DNA of 64,000 nt from Straminergon stramineum (GCA_963920665.1 OY987264.1:26516906-26580905); one strand, 5' to 3'. Shown: positions 45,760-58,430, counted from the stretch's first letter. The notes: generated from the sequence alone by a model not told the origin. Translations and numbers: made by a program.

Positions 45760-47252
45760 ATGGCTGGTTCTACTCCAGCAGATCCCCAACCTATTTCTCC
45801 GTCGCATGATACCAAGTCTGAGAACATGTAAGCATGAGCTGCTGAACCTACTTAATTCCAACGGCTCCGGTTTATGGAAATTCTCATTGGATTAGCAATA
45901 GTATCCGCTCCTATCCGCTCCTATCCGATATTATTGCTTATGACTGCACCTGGCCCTCATAGGATTACAGAAGGGCTGCTGCATCGTTGGGGTAGAAGTG
46001 CGGAGGACTTCGTCGAGACTGTACCTTCACCTGGAGGGCTTTACGTAAAAGTGGTGCCGCCTCCCGATACAAACAAGAATACCTCTTGGTTTCAGTATCC
46101 CGGCATTTGGACGACATATATTCTAATTCTCTTATTCTCGTGGCTCGCCATTGTCTCCGCTTTTCAATGTCAGGCCGGCACTGCCTGGACCGTCGTCAAC
46201 CTCGTCCACTTCGCTGTAATTCACCTTCTCTCTCCATTGCATCCACTTTTGAACACTGTTTGGGAAGTGTATTATTGTCTCTGCGTAGATGTTGGAATTG
46301 AGAGTCTATTTTGAGTTTATGAAGTTAATGGATTCGCTTTTTTGTTAGGTTTAAGTAAGATTTTCTTCCTTCCTTTCTGAATTAAACTGGGTCGGGATAC
46401 TTTGCTGTGTTGAATTGGTTTGTGAACAGGTGACTTACAGATTCTTTCACTGGAAGAAAGGGACTCCTTTCGCTGAAGATCAAGGCGATTATGGAAAGCT
46501 TACATGGTGGGAGCAAGTGGATGATGGCCGGCAGCTCACTCGTAACCGGAAGTTTCTGACTGTCGTGCCTGTTGTCCTGTACGTAGCCATTGTGCCTTTC
46601 ACTTGCTTCTTCCTTCATTAGAGCGACTCTGAGATTACTTCATTTTTATAGGGACTTTCATTTGCCAATTATCGTCCATTTCGAAACATAGAGGTCGCAC
46701 GAGAACTTGTCAATATCTATGAATTGAGCAGATATGATGTGGTTCACTTCTTAATGCTTCATGCTAGACAGTGAAGCTCAAGTGATTAGGATCTTCCTTC
46801 ATATAAACACTAGTGCCTTTTCTGGCATTCGCATGGCTTGACTCTTTTAGCTTAATTCTGAGCTATTGGTGTCTAAGTGGAAATTCTTGCAGGCAGGACA
46901 TGGTTGTAGTTCTCTGACATTTCATTTGGCTCGTCTTTTCTTGAGTCCAGATGAAGAGAATCTGTATCTGCAGATATATATATGGGTGTTCGTAAGATTG
47001 AGATAGTTGAATTGGGCCTATGTTTACCTCAGGCATTAGCTAACTTGGGTCCGTGATGAGGATTGAGAACTGTATCTTGATGTTGTGGGATTTGTGATGG
47101 TTGGCAGGTATCTGATAGCGTCACATACGACTGACTACAAGAATCCAACTCTTTTCTTAAACACGATTGCGGTTTGCTGGTTGGTGATCGCCAAGTTTCC
47201 CAATATGCACAAAGTGCGCATTTTTGGTATAAACTCCGACTACGACACTTGA
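45760..47252 (+). CDS. ORM: ORM/ORMDL family protein, regulator of sphingolipid synthesis
   Basis: ORM proteins are ER-membrane subunits that restrain serine palmitoyltransferase, the first step of sphingoid-base synthesis. Four exons fit: 45760-45827, 45963-46215, 46430-46578 and 47108-47252. All introns are GT-AG and the frame is kept, giving 204 residues. The plant-type core starts at LYVKVVPPPDTNKNTSWF and continues with PGIWTTYILILLFSW, FFHWKKGTPFAEDQGDYG, LTWWEQVDDGRQLTRNRKF and TVVPVVLYLIASHTTDY. It ends FPNMHKVRIFGINSDYDT. Four hydrophobic segments match the family. Known plant ORMs start almost at LYVK and have about 157 residues. Here the only route to an ATG is about 45 extra residues (MAGSTPADPQPIS and so on), part of it from the small first exon. 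That N-terminal extension is the uncertain part. Confidence 0.9.
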
Positions 47253-47958
47253 TCACTACGGTTTACCATATACAGTTGGGTGCAACTCAATGCATCCGAG
47301 ATCTGTGTTTGTAGTTACTACGTGATAGCTCACAAAGGAATCCTTTGTACAGGTTATCTGTGGCCCTTGATCAGGATTTTATTCTTGCCAACTCTCCCAG
47401 TAGAAATTCTAGTACAGTGGACCGACACAAGGCTTGTTGGCTTCCCTGCATACTTTAAGTGAGCACCATATCTGTGGTCGTTTAGTAGTCTTGTAAGTAT
47501 TCTCTAGTCTGAAAATTGTAGTATAGTTCAGGTTGAGGGCAAGTGAGTTGGGACCGCTTGACTACTGTAGGGTGACAGTCCCATGTCATGAGTGCATTGC
47601 TGAATAGCACTTCGTGATATATTTGATTTAAGATGGACACCTTTGTGGCAAATTGTTGTCATCCAGAACACAAATCATCGTTGATCATGTGAAGAGTCCC
47701 ATTTCAGGGTTTTCATTAAACCCGAAGTACCACTATCTAACCCTGGAACGCTGAGCTGGTCACCGTGGAAATTATCCTCTTTAGTACTCCTTTTCATTTT
47801 CTTAAAAGAACCCAAGAGCATTCCATGGAGGTCAAACTACTATGCAAGACCTGCCTCTTGTACATAAAATTTCAAGGATGAACACTGCACTCTTGTCCAA
47901 CATAGAAGGATTATCTATCATCTACTTGATACTTAGTGTTTGTAGTGACTTTATACGG
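47253..47958. other. ORM 3' untranslated region and spacer
   Basis: No further coding signal is present. A short frame at 47280-47462 is not supported by any motif. Confidence 0.45.
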
Positions 47959-47962
47959 TTAA

Positions 47963-48221
47963 CCCCTCAACGTCACAGGCTGAACACCAAAAATTGGAAA
48001 TTTGAACAAACCTTTTGAACAACCCTGAATAGTTTGAAGTTGCCTCATTTATTGAAGACTTCACTGTCAATTTGGGGAGCTAACTGTCTGATCACTACTA
48101 TTGTGCAAGTTTTGAAAGAATCCACCGTTGGGATTTTCAGATTATAACATTTGATGAACCCTGAATTTCAGAAAAGTTGACTACTCAAGGTCTGGAAAAC
48201 GTTTGCTGTGACGTTTAGGGG
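47963..48221. mobile_element. TTAA-flanked MITE, piggyBac-type, 259 bp
   Basis: TTAA (47959-47962 and 48222-48225) flanks terminal repeats CCCCTCAACGTCACAG and CCCCTAAACGTCACAG (read inward). It is the shortest of the family in the window and differs internally from the others. Confidence 0.88.
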
Positions 48222-48225
48222 TTAA

Positions 48226-50915
48226 AACTCCAGTAGTTTCTTTCCAAGGTTATTGAATCTTTGTCCTCTTAAAAATGGATTACGTCTACATTTTATCTTT
48301 CTTGAAATTGAACTTGTCAAAGAACAAATCCATTGCCAAATACTCAAACATCATGTTTGATGTAAATTTAGCCTTAAAAGAAAGTTGGGTTTGAATATCA
48401 ATCTTATATTCTAGTAAACAAAAACTATGAATTGTCTATCATTGTGAAAAAAATAAACTTGTTTTGTGAAAATTGACATTATTGTAACTTTTGTAGAAAG
48501 AATTGAAAATAAATAAATAAAAATAGAAATAATATTTTCATTAAGTTGATGTTTTTTCAAAAGGTACAAGTAGCAATGGAGATTAGTAAGAATTTTTTTA
48601 ATCAACTATTTTATTTTTTACACTTAAAAAATAAGTCCAAAGTCAAATTCCTCTATCAAACAAATTCACCCTTTTATATCATTTTAAGGTAAAAATTTAA
48701 GACTTTTGGCTAATAAAAAAATGTCTTTTCTATGGCTGTTTTCTTTTCAAATTTTTTGATGGAAGAATCAAATTATTTTGATTTCTTAAAGTCTAAGGTG
48801 GAAATGTAATTATATCAATTAGAATACATATTAAAATAATTTGGGATTTTCATGAAGAATGCAGGTAAGAATGAAAAATATTATTTTCATTTTAAAAGAA
48901 GAAAATATGAATGAAAAACACTAAGTATTGTGTCACTTGGATTCTAATACATAGAGCTTGCAATTACAATAATTTTTCCAATTTCTCAATTTTTTCAAAA
49001 TTTCAAAATGAAGAAGAAAGAGAGTTTATCAAGCTCCATTTTCTTAGTGTAAATTAGAAACCAAAAATGATTGTAGTAAAAGTTACAGTCTACAAGGTTG
49101 ACCAAAGTACATCCACTTTAGGGGGATGTGGACCTTTAAGGGGTAAAGAAAATGAAAGCATAGTTGATGACCATATCTTGAAGCAAATTATTTTAGCTTT
49201 GCATGGATCACAGTTTAATCCCCTAATTCATAACTTCTGACATAGTAATTTTGAGTGGTTTTGATCTTGATATAGAACCAAAAGTTTTTAGTTAGGTAAT
49301 ATTATATATAGCGTTGAATGTTCATTTGAGAACAAGTCCAAGTTATGAGTTAGAAATTATATTGAATTAAATTTCATTTTTTAAACTATTAAATATTCTT
49401 CTAAACACAAATCCAATTTCCAATTCTTATATTTTAACTTTTAAGACTTCATCCCAATACATTTCAATTTCATTTATTTCTATATTTGTGAAAAAATGAG
49501 TCATCATAATTGATCAAAATTGTTAAATTTTATATCCTTAAATGCAAAAATAAAAAAAAGCCTCATTTGTGGAACTGCCCATATGCCAAGAGGACGTCAG
49601 GGCAGAGAAATAAATTTCCGGTGCCCTGCCCCGGGAAGCGCCAAACACTGCCCGTGCTTCACCACTCTCCATACTTGGCCGTCCATTGAAGCTCTACACT
49701 TAACTGAAGCCATTTTCTGCCACTTTTCTTGGTGCCTTCCATGGCTGCTGTAACTGCTCTCTCCCTGCTTCTCCCTGCAGCTTCTTTGCCATGCCTTCAT
49801 GCTCACCTCTGCAAATGCGTCTTTGCATTACTGCTCCTCTAATTGACGTTTCTTTCATGTCCTTGAACACGCTCTGCGATTTTGAATTGGATCGAAGCAG
49901 TAGATCACACAATCGGATGCATAGTACCGAGCTAATTAATTCCATAGGGGACCGAAGTGAAATTAACCGCTGGTGGAGAGCTCGTTTCTGTGATTGTTTC
50001 GTGATTTGATAAGCTCGATGCCGCTTTAAGGTTTACTTGGCTCGCAGAGTTTTTCATGTCGTCGGGCAAATGCTTGGTTGATGTTGCGCGGATGGATATG
50101 ATGTGTGCATTGCTCTGTATCGGGTTTATCTGCTTGCTGGACTGACGTTGATGATCGGTTGAGATTTCTAGCTTGTAGATCGAGTGATTGGCTACATTGA
50201 CAGATGAATTTGAGGAAAATGTTTAAGTCCACGGATTAGAAAAATGCAATTCAAGAAGGAGATGATCTGAGGATAATGCGCGCTAGCTGCTTAATTGTTA
50301 ATTGATGGAGTTAAGAGCAGTCGTGTGATGGAGATTAGTCGTATTTATTTATCGCGATTTCGATGTTCATAGATTAATTGCTCATTAGAATAATTGAGAG
50401 ACTGTTGTCTCGGATTGTTTCGGATTTGTCAGGCGACGGTGGAATTTACGATTAGAATCACTGGCACCGCCTGTGAAAAGGAAATTTCGGAGCCTGCAAC
50501 AGTTTAAAACCTGATCTGATGGTCCAAATTACCTCTAGTTGGAGCTCTCGTAGGGTTTAGTGTGCAGATTTCCGAGTGAAGGAAATTTTGGCACGTTACG
50601 AGTAATTGGATCCCCTGTGTGGGCAACTCGCTTATGCTAACTCAAGCTAGGGCGGAGGTTGCAGTGATTGATCATTGTTTCCACTTGGAATGATTTGACC
50701 AACAACCTCTGCTCTGACTTCAAATTGGTGACGATCCGAATAATTTTATTAATAACTTTGGTAATGATTATTGCAATCGTTAGTTTGACGGACTTGGATT
50801 AGGCGGTGGCCATTCTGTCGAGACTTTAAATTCTCAAAGTCTGCTTAAGTTTGAATTACAATCGAGGCAGCAAGCCGGAGACGTCCACGATCTCTACTTC
50901 TTTAAAAATTGTCCA
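48226..50915. other. Spacer and probable E2F-like gene promoter and leader
   Basis: From 48226 to 49500 the DNA is very AT-rich with no gene. At about 49560 base composition changes sharply and stays near even to 50915, which suggests promoter plus a long, perhaps spliced, 5' leader of the E2F-like gene. The frames at 49520-49753 and 49791-50009 show no domain. Confidence 0.45.
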
Positions 50916-53900
50916 ATGATGCCTACGAGGAGGCAAATGGTCTGTGATGAGGAGCTTCGGCTAAGTAATGGCAAGGAAAACTCCGCTGGAAAGAATTGTT
51001 TAAGGACATCGGAGATTCTCTGCCCTGAGTCGACGAGTACTGCGGTGGCGATTGTTGAGCAACCGGAATTAAGGTATGCACGACTGTACAAATATTGTCT
51101 GTCTCTGTCCATAAGTGATTTTCTTGAGGCCAGAATATATGTGCCAGCGTCACAACGTGTTCAAGATCGGTAATCGATACACAAGTGCTCGTGGATCCGC
51201 TTCTTGAATGAAATCGGTGGTGCCTGAAGGATAACTTCAACGATCTCTCGCCGTTGACCTTTGAAATACACCTCCAGCACAAGGCAGAATGGGTGAAACG
51301 GTCGTTCAAGGGTTGATTAGCATCAGGGCATTCCAGGGGTCTTAGGTAAGCAGCAAAGCAGAGATGAGCCGGGCGGTTCGATCACCTGTGCTGATTAATT
51401 TAATAATCTCTAATTGCCGCTCGAGCATTTGTATTCGTTCACTTACACCATTTCCAATGCTAACCGCCATTCATGCAGAGCGTACAAACTCGGAAAGCAA
51501 AAGTGCTCTTACAATCAGGTTGAGCTGGTTATTAAAGATATTAGTGGCGGCAAGTTGTCGGAGCTGCGGGTTTCAGAAGCAATCGAGACAATCGTCGGAA
51601 CTGAAGTGGAGGAGCAGCTTCGTGAAAGTTGTCTGAAATTCCATGTGCGATTCGTTAACAACACGCGCATTCAGTTGTACATTTACGTGGTTTACTCGAG
51701 TCCTTATGGGACAACGAGACTCGATAAGCATACCGTGTTGTATCATTGGATGCCAGTCACACGCTCAAAATGCAGGAAAGGATGCACTGGTTCTGTGATT
51801 CGAGGTCTGCAACGATTTGGTAGAATGCCGCGAAGAGGGGCGGCGGCTGTGGATGGAGAGGACACTTGGAAAGAGCCTCGGCATCTGTACATCGCAATTG
51901 ACGAGGCCAGCACTCACGTTTGTCCCCGGCATGAGACCTCGAAATTCAGATTGCTCGTTGCTGCCTACGATGATAGACATCAGTTACTTGGAACAACAGT
52001 CTCCAGCAGCATTCGAGTCCTAGCGAATAATGATGCTCCCCTTGGTGCTGCTTCGTTCAAGCTACATTGCCACTTGAAAGGTAGAGATCGATAGTTTGGA
52101 CATATATTTTGGCAATTAAATCAGAGCCAAAGTCAAGGATATCGTCTTGATAGACTGGGATGTTGTTTCTAGAATTCTCACTCTGAGAGTATCCTCGAGG
52201 TCTCAAATAATATTTTCGCGCACCTACGAACTCTAGGCAATTAGGGGATCCTGTCCCAAAGTGGACAGTTACCCCTTTTCGTTTCATGATAGTTTATTCC
52301 GCTTCTCGGTCTAACCAATGATAGTGGAAGTCTAATATTAAATAGTTCGGGCAATCAGTCAGTATCAATTTGAACGTACTTCGACGACTATGTACGCCGA
52401 TTTAAGCATTAATAGATTGGAGAAGAATTGATAGTTGAGAATCTGTGAATTGCGTTTGCAGAGATCGACAATGGCTCTAGAGTGTATGGCTTTGTAGCTG
52501 CGAATACTCAAATTCTCAGTATAGCAGAGGTTAAATTTACTCTTAAAATGTGTACATGGTCCTTCAAAAGCAGGTGCTCTTAAAGGTCCGTCACCAATTC
52601 GAAGTAGCAGGCTCCAATTGAGTGACTTTCAAAATCCAGTTCAATGCCGCTTACCTCTTCAAGGTGGAGCTTCCGCTACTTTCCTCCCAATCCTTCAAGA
52701 GAAATTTGTGTAGTTCAATGATGAGTTTGTGCTTGAGATGATCTTGAAATATTCGACGGTTTTTGTGGACTAATCCTGAGTTTTCAGCAGCATCTGCTTG
52801 CTACTGAATCAAATCTGAGGGCCATGTTAGGACCTGCTCAAACCTGTACATGTCAAAACCAGCACTGATGACTTTATCGTGTTGCTCTACAGCTCTTCCT
52901 CCAAATACGAGCCCCTCAAGGTCAAAAACAACAGCAACCGAGGAGATGCCGAAAAGCGATTCATCTACCTCTAAAACTGCAGTGTTATTTAAGCCTAATG
53001 CAACAAGTGAATCCTCAAATAAGCAGGTGAAACGGAAATTCTGAGAATTTCCACCGTTGGGATACAATTTTCTGCTATCTCGTGAAGTGAGACGGGGAAG
53101 TGAATTAAAACTGCGGTATAAGCGTTACATAACCAGGACACACGAAAGTAGTAGTGATAACCTGAAGTAAACTTTAATAATTCGCTTTGTAATACTGCTA
53201 CTCTAGTCGGTCACCATGTCTAGGACATCCAGAAGATGCAGTTCACGATTGAAGACAGTATTCTCAATCGGTTCCATCTTTCAGGTGGCTGCTGTGACAG
53301 GTGAGGAGCAGCGCAAGAACCCTCCTATTTACGGCCCTCAGGGCGATATCATTGAGAATGCTGTGCCTCATGTTACCAGCAGGTAGGTAAATCAAAAAAG
53401 AAATGATCGCCTGCAAAAAGCAACAAATATTTTAAAACATTTGACGATGGAAAACACATAATTGAATTGTAAAATTTGCAGTTTGTACCTATGTACATTT
53501 AGCCGAACATTTTTCTTTACTCGATCACTCAATTTCCAGAAACCCGGTTGGACTTGGCAGGGTCTTGGAAGTCTGCTCCCTAAAGCCGGTTGAGTCAATC
53601 GTATCCTTGAGGATGCTATCAAAGATTGTTGGTGAGAATAGAAAGGATTATCCCTTAATCTTTGAGTATTCCCAGATATATATTATTAGGAGTATACTGT
53701 GTTCAGTAGACTATTTACATTTGTTCGGTCTGGTTTAGTTAGTTTTATGAGGTGAATTAATTGCTTCGTTTGAACAGGTTCTAAGCGAGAGGTCGTGGCG
53801 GAGATCCTCAGCGTTCTTCAGAGCGTTGGAGTAGTGCATCAGCAAGGGAAAGAAAAGTACAGATGGCTGGGTAGTTCGTCAATAATGTCCACCCTCACAA

Positions 53901-56900
53901 AATTGTCTAAGGTACCAATCATTTCCTAAAGAAATATTAATTTTTTAATTGAATTCCTTTTCGAATTTGAATTTGAATTTGAATTGAATTACGTTACGAT
54001 CTTCAGGAGGAAGTTCCCACGTACCGTACACTAGTGACACATCACTATCGATATATTGTTTCTTTAGAGATTTGTTACGAATTACTATCTCACATCTCTT
54101 GTATGGCCTTCAGTTCTCGGGATAAGATCTGAACTACTGTTCGTGTGTCAAGTGCTGATGTTAAGGCCATATTAATTCTCCCACTTGGCATTTATGTCAG
54201 GAAATAAATCCAAACGGGAGAAGAAAATCAAAGGTGCAAAGTGCACGATCTAGAAACGGTCCAAGCGCTTCTTTGATACAACAGCGAACTTCTCGACGTG
54301 AGTAAGCCAGAACTGCATGTGTACAATTGTCAGAGACAATCATGTAAACTAACCTTTGCAAAGATGTCCTCCAATCTGAAGCTCGGTCCTTTACAGACGG
54401 AACTGACAAGAAGATAATTTATACCTATTTTTTCTTCTTAGTAGATTAAAAGTTTCTTCTAAAGTGGCTGTATTTAACTACAACTCCTGGTCCTGGTTGA
54501 GATGCATCAGACGACGAGACAGTGGATAATTCAATATTTGGTCTCAGCAAGAGACTCATTCAACTATTCTTGATTGATGTGGTATGTGTCTAAGCATTCT
54601 AAATTATCTAAAGCATTTCCTCTGAATGGAGAAATATTTTACTAATCAGACGCTGTAGGAAAGTTGCTCCCCAAGAGAGCAACCGCAAAGGATGGATTTG
54701 GGACTGATTTGGGACGGTGCCATCTCCGCATATGATTCACTGCTCTGAAAATGCATGTGTTACACCCATGCAGACCGCCCCTGTCTCGTGTGACCAAGCA
54801 TTCACCATCTTCCAGGACAACAATTATGATGACAGGGATACTGAAGAACTTCGTCGTGAGTATTTTCTAAGTATTATCCATCAACAAATCTTAAAGTTTA
54901 GGTTTACTAATGGTTCAACAATATACTTCGCTTTTATATCATGCAACAGCCAGCACTCGTTCTGTCACTGTCCCAAGCAGCTATTTGCATGCTAACTTCC
55001 GCTTGGTTGTTTGACATTCAGTGAAAGGAAGGAGACTATTAGAGATATTGAGAATTTTTGGAACTCTGCACCTGGTCAAGCGGTGTGTACCCAAAAGATA
55101 TTCGGCATCTAGCACCTACCACTGGGTTGGTGCGGAAGCAGTGATAAATTATCTAAGCGAACTCTCAGGCAAGCAGACCGTAAATGCATTTACACTTCAA
55201 TATGACCTAAATTGTACCTGTGTTTATGCGCAATCTTCGTCTATGGAGAAGCTCAAATAGCATCTTTGCAGGATCATTAATCGTAGGAGGTTTACACATT
55301 CAAGCCCTTGAGATATTTCTTTAATGTAAATTGCGGCATGACCTGGCGCTAAACACGTTGAAACAGCATGTAAAAATCGCATTGGGTCGTTCCAACCAGT
55401 GTGATATGGGTTTGGCGACAAACAACTTGTGTTGTACATGTCAGGGAGGGTGCCATGCCCATGTAATACTGGTCTCAACCAGCAAGGAAGGGGTGGGTGG
55501 GTGGGAGGGGTGTTTGCTGCACTAGAAGATGTATGCCATTTGCGCCAAGATTGATGTAATATAATCTATACATAGAGGAACAGGAATTGCTATTCCTTCA
55601 GTCATAGTAATTATCTTCCCAAGTTATGATTTAGTACAGAAGGACTGCTCAGATGCCTTACAAGGGATTCATTGATATTTGCAGCAGGGTCTTCCGCGCG
55701 AAGTAATGTTCGTAGCAGTGCCCCACACTACTTGAGATCCTCAAAGAATATAACAGCGAGAAGGAGAGATTTCAGTTATGAATCCACAAATGGTAGTTAC
55801 GAAAGCGATGACGCATTTGCCAACAATTCGATCGAACTCTCTCAGCATTTGGCAGTACCCACCAATTTTCGGAAGCGGTTGGAAAATGTGAACGGAAAAT
55901 TCAGAAGATCTAAGAGAAAATCCTCGGACTCGAATGAAGACTCCAACGAATGTGATCCATTCTCTGCCTCTAGACTGACTGGCTGCCAATTGAAATGTTT
56001 CAAAACCCGAACCAGCATCCCCAAACGACCTCGTCTAGTTGCATCAAGTTCGCTCGTCACAGATGTCTCTAGCGTTGAACACGATGGTCGCAGTTGCGCT
56101 GGATTGATGAACAACCACGCCTATCAACCCCCTTTTCTCGAACGCAGGGGTCAAGAGCAGGTCTGTTGTGACGTTACGGATCCTATCACACAGTCTTTTC
56201 TCGAAGAGAGACAAGATGGTCCCACGCAGCAACAAGAGAGTGATGCAGCATGTGGAAATGATGTGTATCCCTTTGGATCAGGATTCTCAATTGCAGACTG
56301 CCTAGGGACCGATGTCACAGCTGAGAAAACAAAGAATACCAGAACGTCGTCAACAACAGTCCGATTCAATTCCCAATGCAGAGGTGACCATGACGTGGTG
56401 TTGAAGACAGGAGTGGAGACTTCCGAAAGTTCAAATGGTAGAGTTCTGGAAGCAAATGAAGCTCCAACCACGCAGTTTGGTGTCGACAATGTCTGGTCAG
56501 AATATGGGCCAGCTGGCCCAAGCGTGTTTCAATTTCCTTACAAGAAGAGACCTCACAACTGGAGTTCCTTCCTTGCAGTAGCCGCTCCGAGGTGTTTTGA
56601 TAATCAGCCACTTCCCGTAGAGTATTCTCATCCAGGATATTCATCATTCCTAGACCTTACCGACCACAATCATGAATTGCCGTGTTTCAAACCTCTTTAC
56701 TACCTGCAACAACTCTTGACGCCTCAGCAAGTTGAGCAAGTCACAGCACAAAATCCAGGTACGGAGTGGGTATGACCCTGAGGAAATGTAAGCATGCAGT
56801 TTTAAAGAATCAACTGAACGAACCCGTGTGCTGTGAAATTGCAGAATTACAATTTGTAACGGAATTCAAAGACTTTGAAGGGATTTATTAATGGTCACAG

Positions 56901-57498
56901 ATAGTAAAAGAAAAAGAAACAAGATATATAATATGGAAACTTGGCAAACGAGGAGATCGGTAGCAATGAAGTACAAAGATGAGTCCATGCATGAAAGCTG
57001 AGAATGGCCTTTACGAAAACTATAAGTTGAGTCTTTCAGGTATCATATAAATTTCGTATGAAATTAGCAACGCCTCACAGCACAATCACAGCACAATCAC
57101 AGCACAGTAGTAAGTTGAGATTAGCTCCCCCCTACCCCCTACCTCCGGTTGTTGTGAATGATTGACGAAGATTTTGATCCAAATTGTATGCAGCCTTCCT
57201 ATTCCACTATGTACACTACTTCCGAGTGATCTACCACAAGCTCTCTGCACAAGCAGCGCGCAAGGACCAAGCTGTGGTGCGTCCAGTTGCTGAGCATGGC
57301 GCTGTTGAGATGCCCAGCTATCTTTTTGCCAAGAGAGGAGAAGAAAGTTCCGCCGCCCATATCCTGCCTACTCTCCAGCAGCTTTTGATGCCCTTCTCTC
57401 AAGCAGGACTATGGCTGAAGAAATGTCCAGATTCTGACCGATCAAGCTGCCATAGCCCGATCTCAACTCACTATGTCGATAAAGCAACTGCTGTCTGA
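50916..57498 (+). CDS. Divergent atypical E2F-like protein (DEL/E2F7-8 layout) with an extra N-terminal domain
   Basis: Proposed exons are 50916-51073, 51479-52080, 52893-53026, 53285-53382, 53540-53631, 53778-53911, 54007-54025 (weak), 54502-54581, 54774-54855, 55022-55168, 55685-56758 and 57194-57498. All phases agree, giving about 974 residues. Winged helix 1 (about 333-400) ends KREVVAEILSVLQSVGVV...KEKYRWLG. Winged helix 2 (about 425-505) has FGLSKRLIQLFLIDV, GRRLLEILRIFGTLHLVKR and YHWVG. Tandem winged helices without a DP-dimerisation region define atypical E2Fs, which repress cell-cycle genes without DP. The DNA-contact RRxYD motif is lost in repeat 1 (EVVAE) and altered in repeat 2 (RRLLE). 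Residues 53-250 form an unrecognised, beta-rich domain. Residues 516-870 are low-complexity and Ser-rich, with a basic KRRSKRK-like patch. The last exon has FLFHYVHYF, like a C-terminal motif I recall in plant DEL proteins. Exon 2 might instead belong to a separate gene ending at 52094. Confidence 0.65.
55169..55684 (+). other. Candidate GC-AG intron in the E2F-like gene
   Basis: The exon ends CTCTCAG and the intron would start GCAAGC, the consensus expected of rare GC donors. The acceptor is ATATTTGCAG. Only this junction (or an acceptor three bases later) keeps the frame from the second winged helix into the 357-codon exon. Without splicing the frame ends at 55260. Confidence 0.55.
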
Positions 57499-57854
57499 AG
57501 ACCTCTCGGACAGATAACCTCGTACGCCGGAACGATCACTGGCGCTCACCTTGTCCTCTACGGCAAGCTTGCAGCCAGAGGGTTTGCCGGATCGAGGTCA
57601 TTGCTCCACACCCCAGCTAATATTTTGTCCGCTTTGAATATCAGAATCACAGTGCCATACCGCCTACTACATGTACTAGATTGACTGCCGACAGTAATAC
57701 AGTGTCTTTCTATTTAATGGCTTCTGGAATTTATATGTCGGTGAACACCTTCCCAATTTGCAAGCTAATCCTTCGTTCAGTTATCGAAATTAGGAAATGT
57801 AAACCAAAAATACAATCTTTTACGGAAGCATCGTATCAATCCTCTTATTAAGAA
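57499..57854. other. E2F-like gene 3' region
   Basis: No coding or RNA feature is seen. An 11-bp tandem repeat (CAGCACAATCA, nearly three copies) lies slightly upstream at about 57077-57106, within the last intron. Confidence 0.4.
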
Positions 57855-58430
57855 CCCCTAAATGCCCAAAGCCTTTTTTAGCTTCCTGAAACAGATAGCC
57901 AACATTTTAATAAATTTTCTCAATTTTTTTTGAATTCTAACCATGTAAATTCAAAGTAGACATTTGAGAGATCACATCGGAAAAGAGAACACGACAATAT
58001 CACTTATAGATTGAAAGATTATAATGTTTGATTATGAGGATGTTAAAATTGTAAAAGTGATTTGAAGTTTTTCAATCCTCTTTTCACATTTCAAATCTAA
58101 AAAATTGGTAACCAAAAAAATATGAGTTTTAAGGGCATAACATGCACAACTTTAATCAATTTACGGCTTCTCAAAACCTACTCTACAATTTTCTTAAATG
58201 AATTTCTAATGTGATTTATTCTCCAAGTTCTAGTGTATTTGAGGTTCATTTCCAAGAGTCCTCAACACTATAAAATCAAGATTTACAATAGACACCCTTG
58301 CACAAATTCTTGACTAGAAAAATCATAATCATTCATTTTCAAAATCCAATTTTCAAAAATATAAAATACTAAAAATAGAAATATGGTGAGGTTTTATTTA
58401 AATTTAAAATATTTTCAACATCAAAATTTA
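57855..58430. mobile_element. Decayed TTAA-type MITE (family C)
   Basis: The left end CCCCTAAATGCCCAAAGCC and the body match 39709-40344 (shared 'gtgtatttgaggttcatttcc' versus 'gaggctcatttcc', and 'cacaactttaatcaatttac'). The right terminus is missing and the left TTAA is mutated to AGAA, so it is an old, truncated copy. Confidence 0.65.

Noticed and set aside
51479..52080. A p53- or Runt-like identity for the N-terminal domain of the E2F-like protein
   Set aside because: The resemblance is limited to one strand pattern. No zinc ligands or DNA-contact residues of those families are visible, so no name is assigned.
52801..53067. Minus-strand 88-codon frame opposite the proposed third exon
   Set aside because: The plus-strand exon has clean splice sites and phases that join both neighbours; the minus-strand frame has no recognisable motif.
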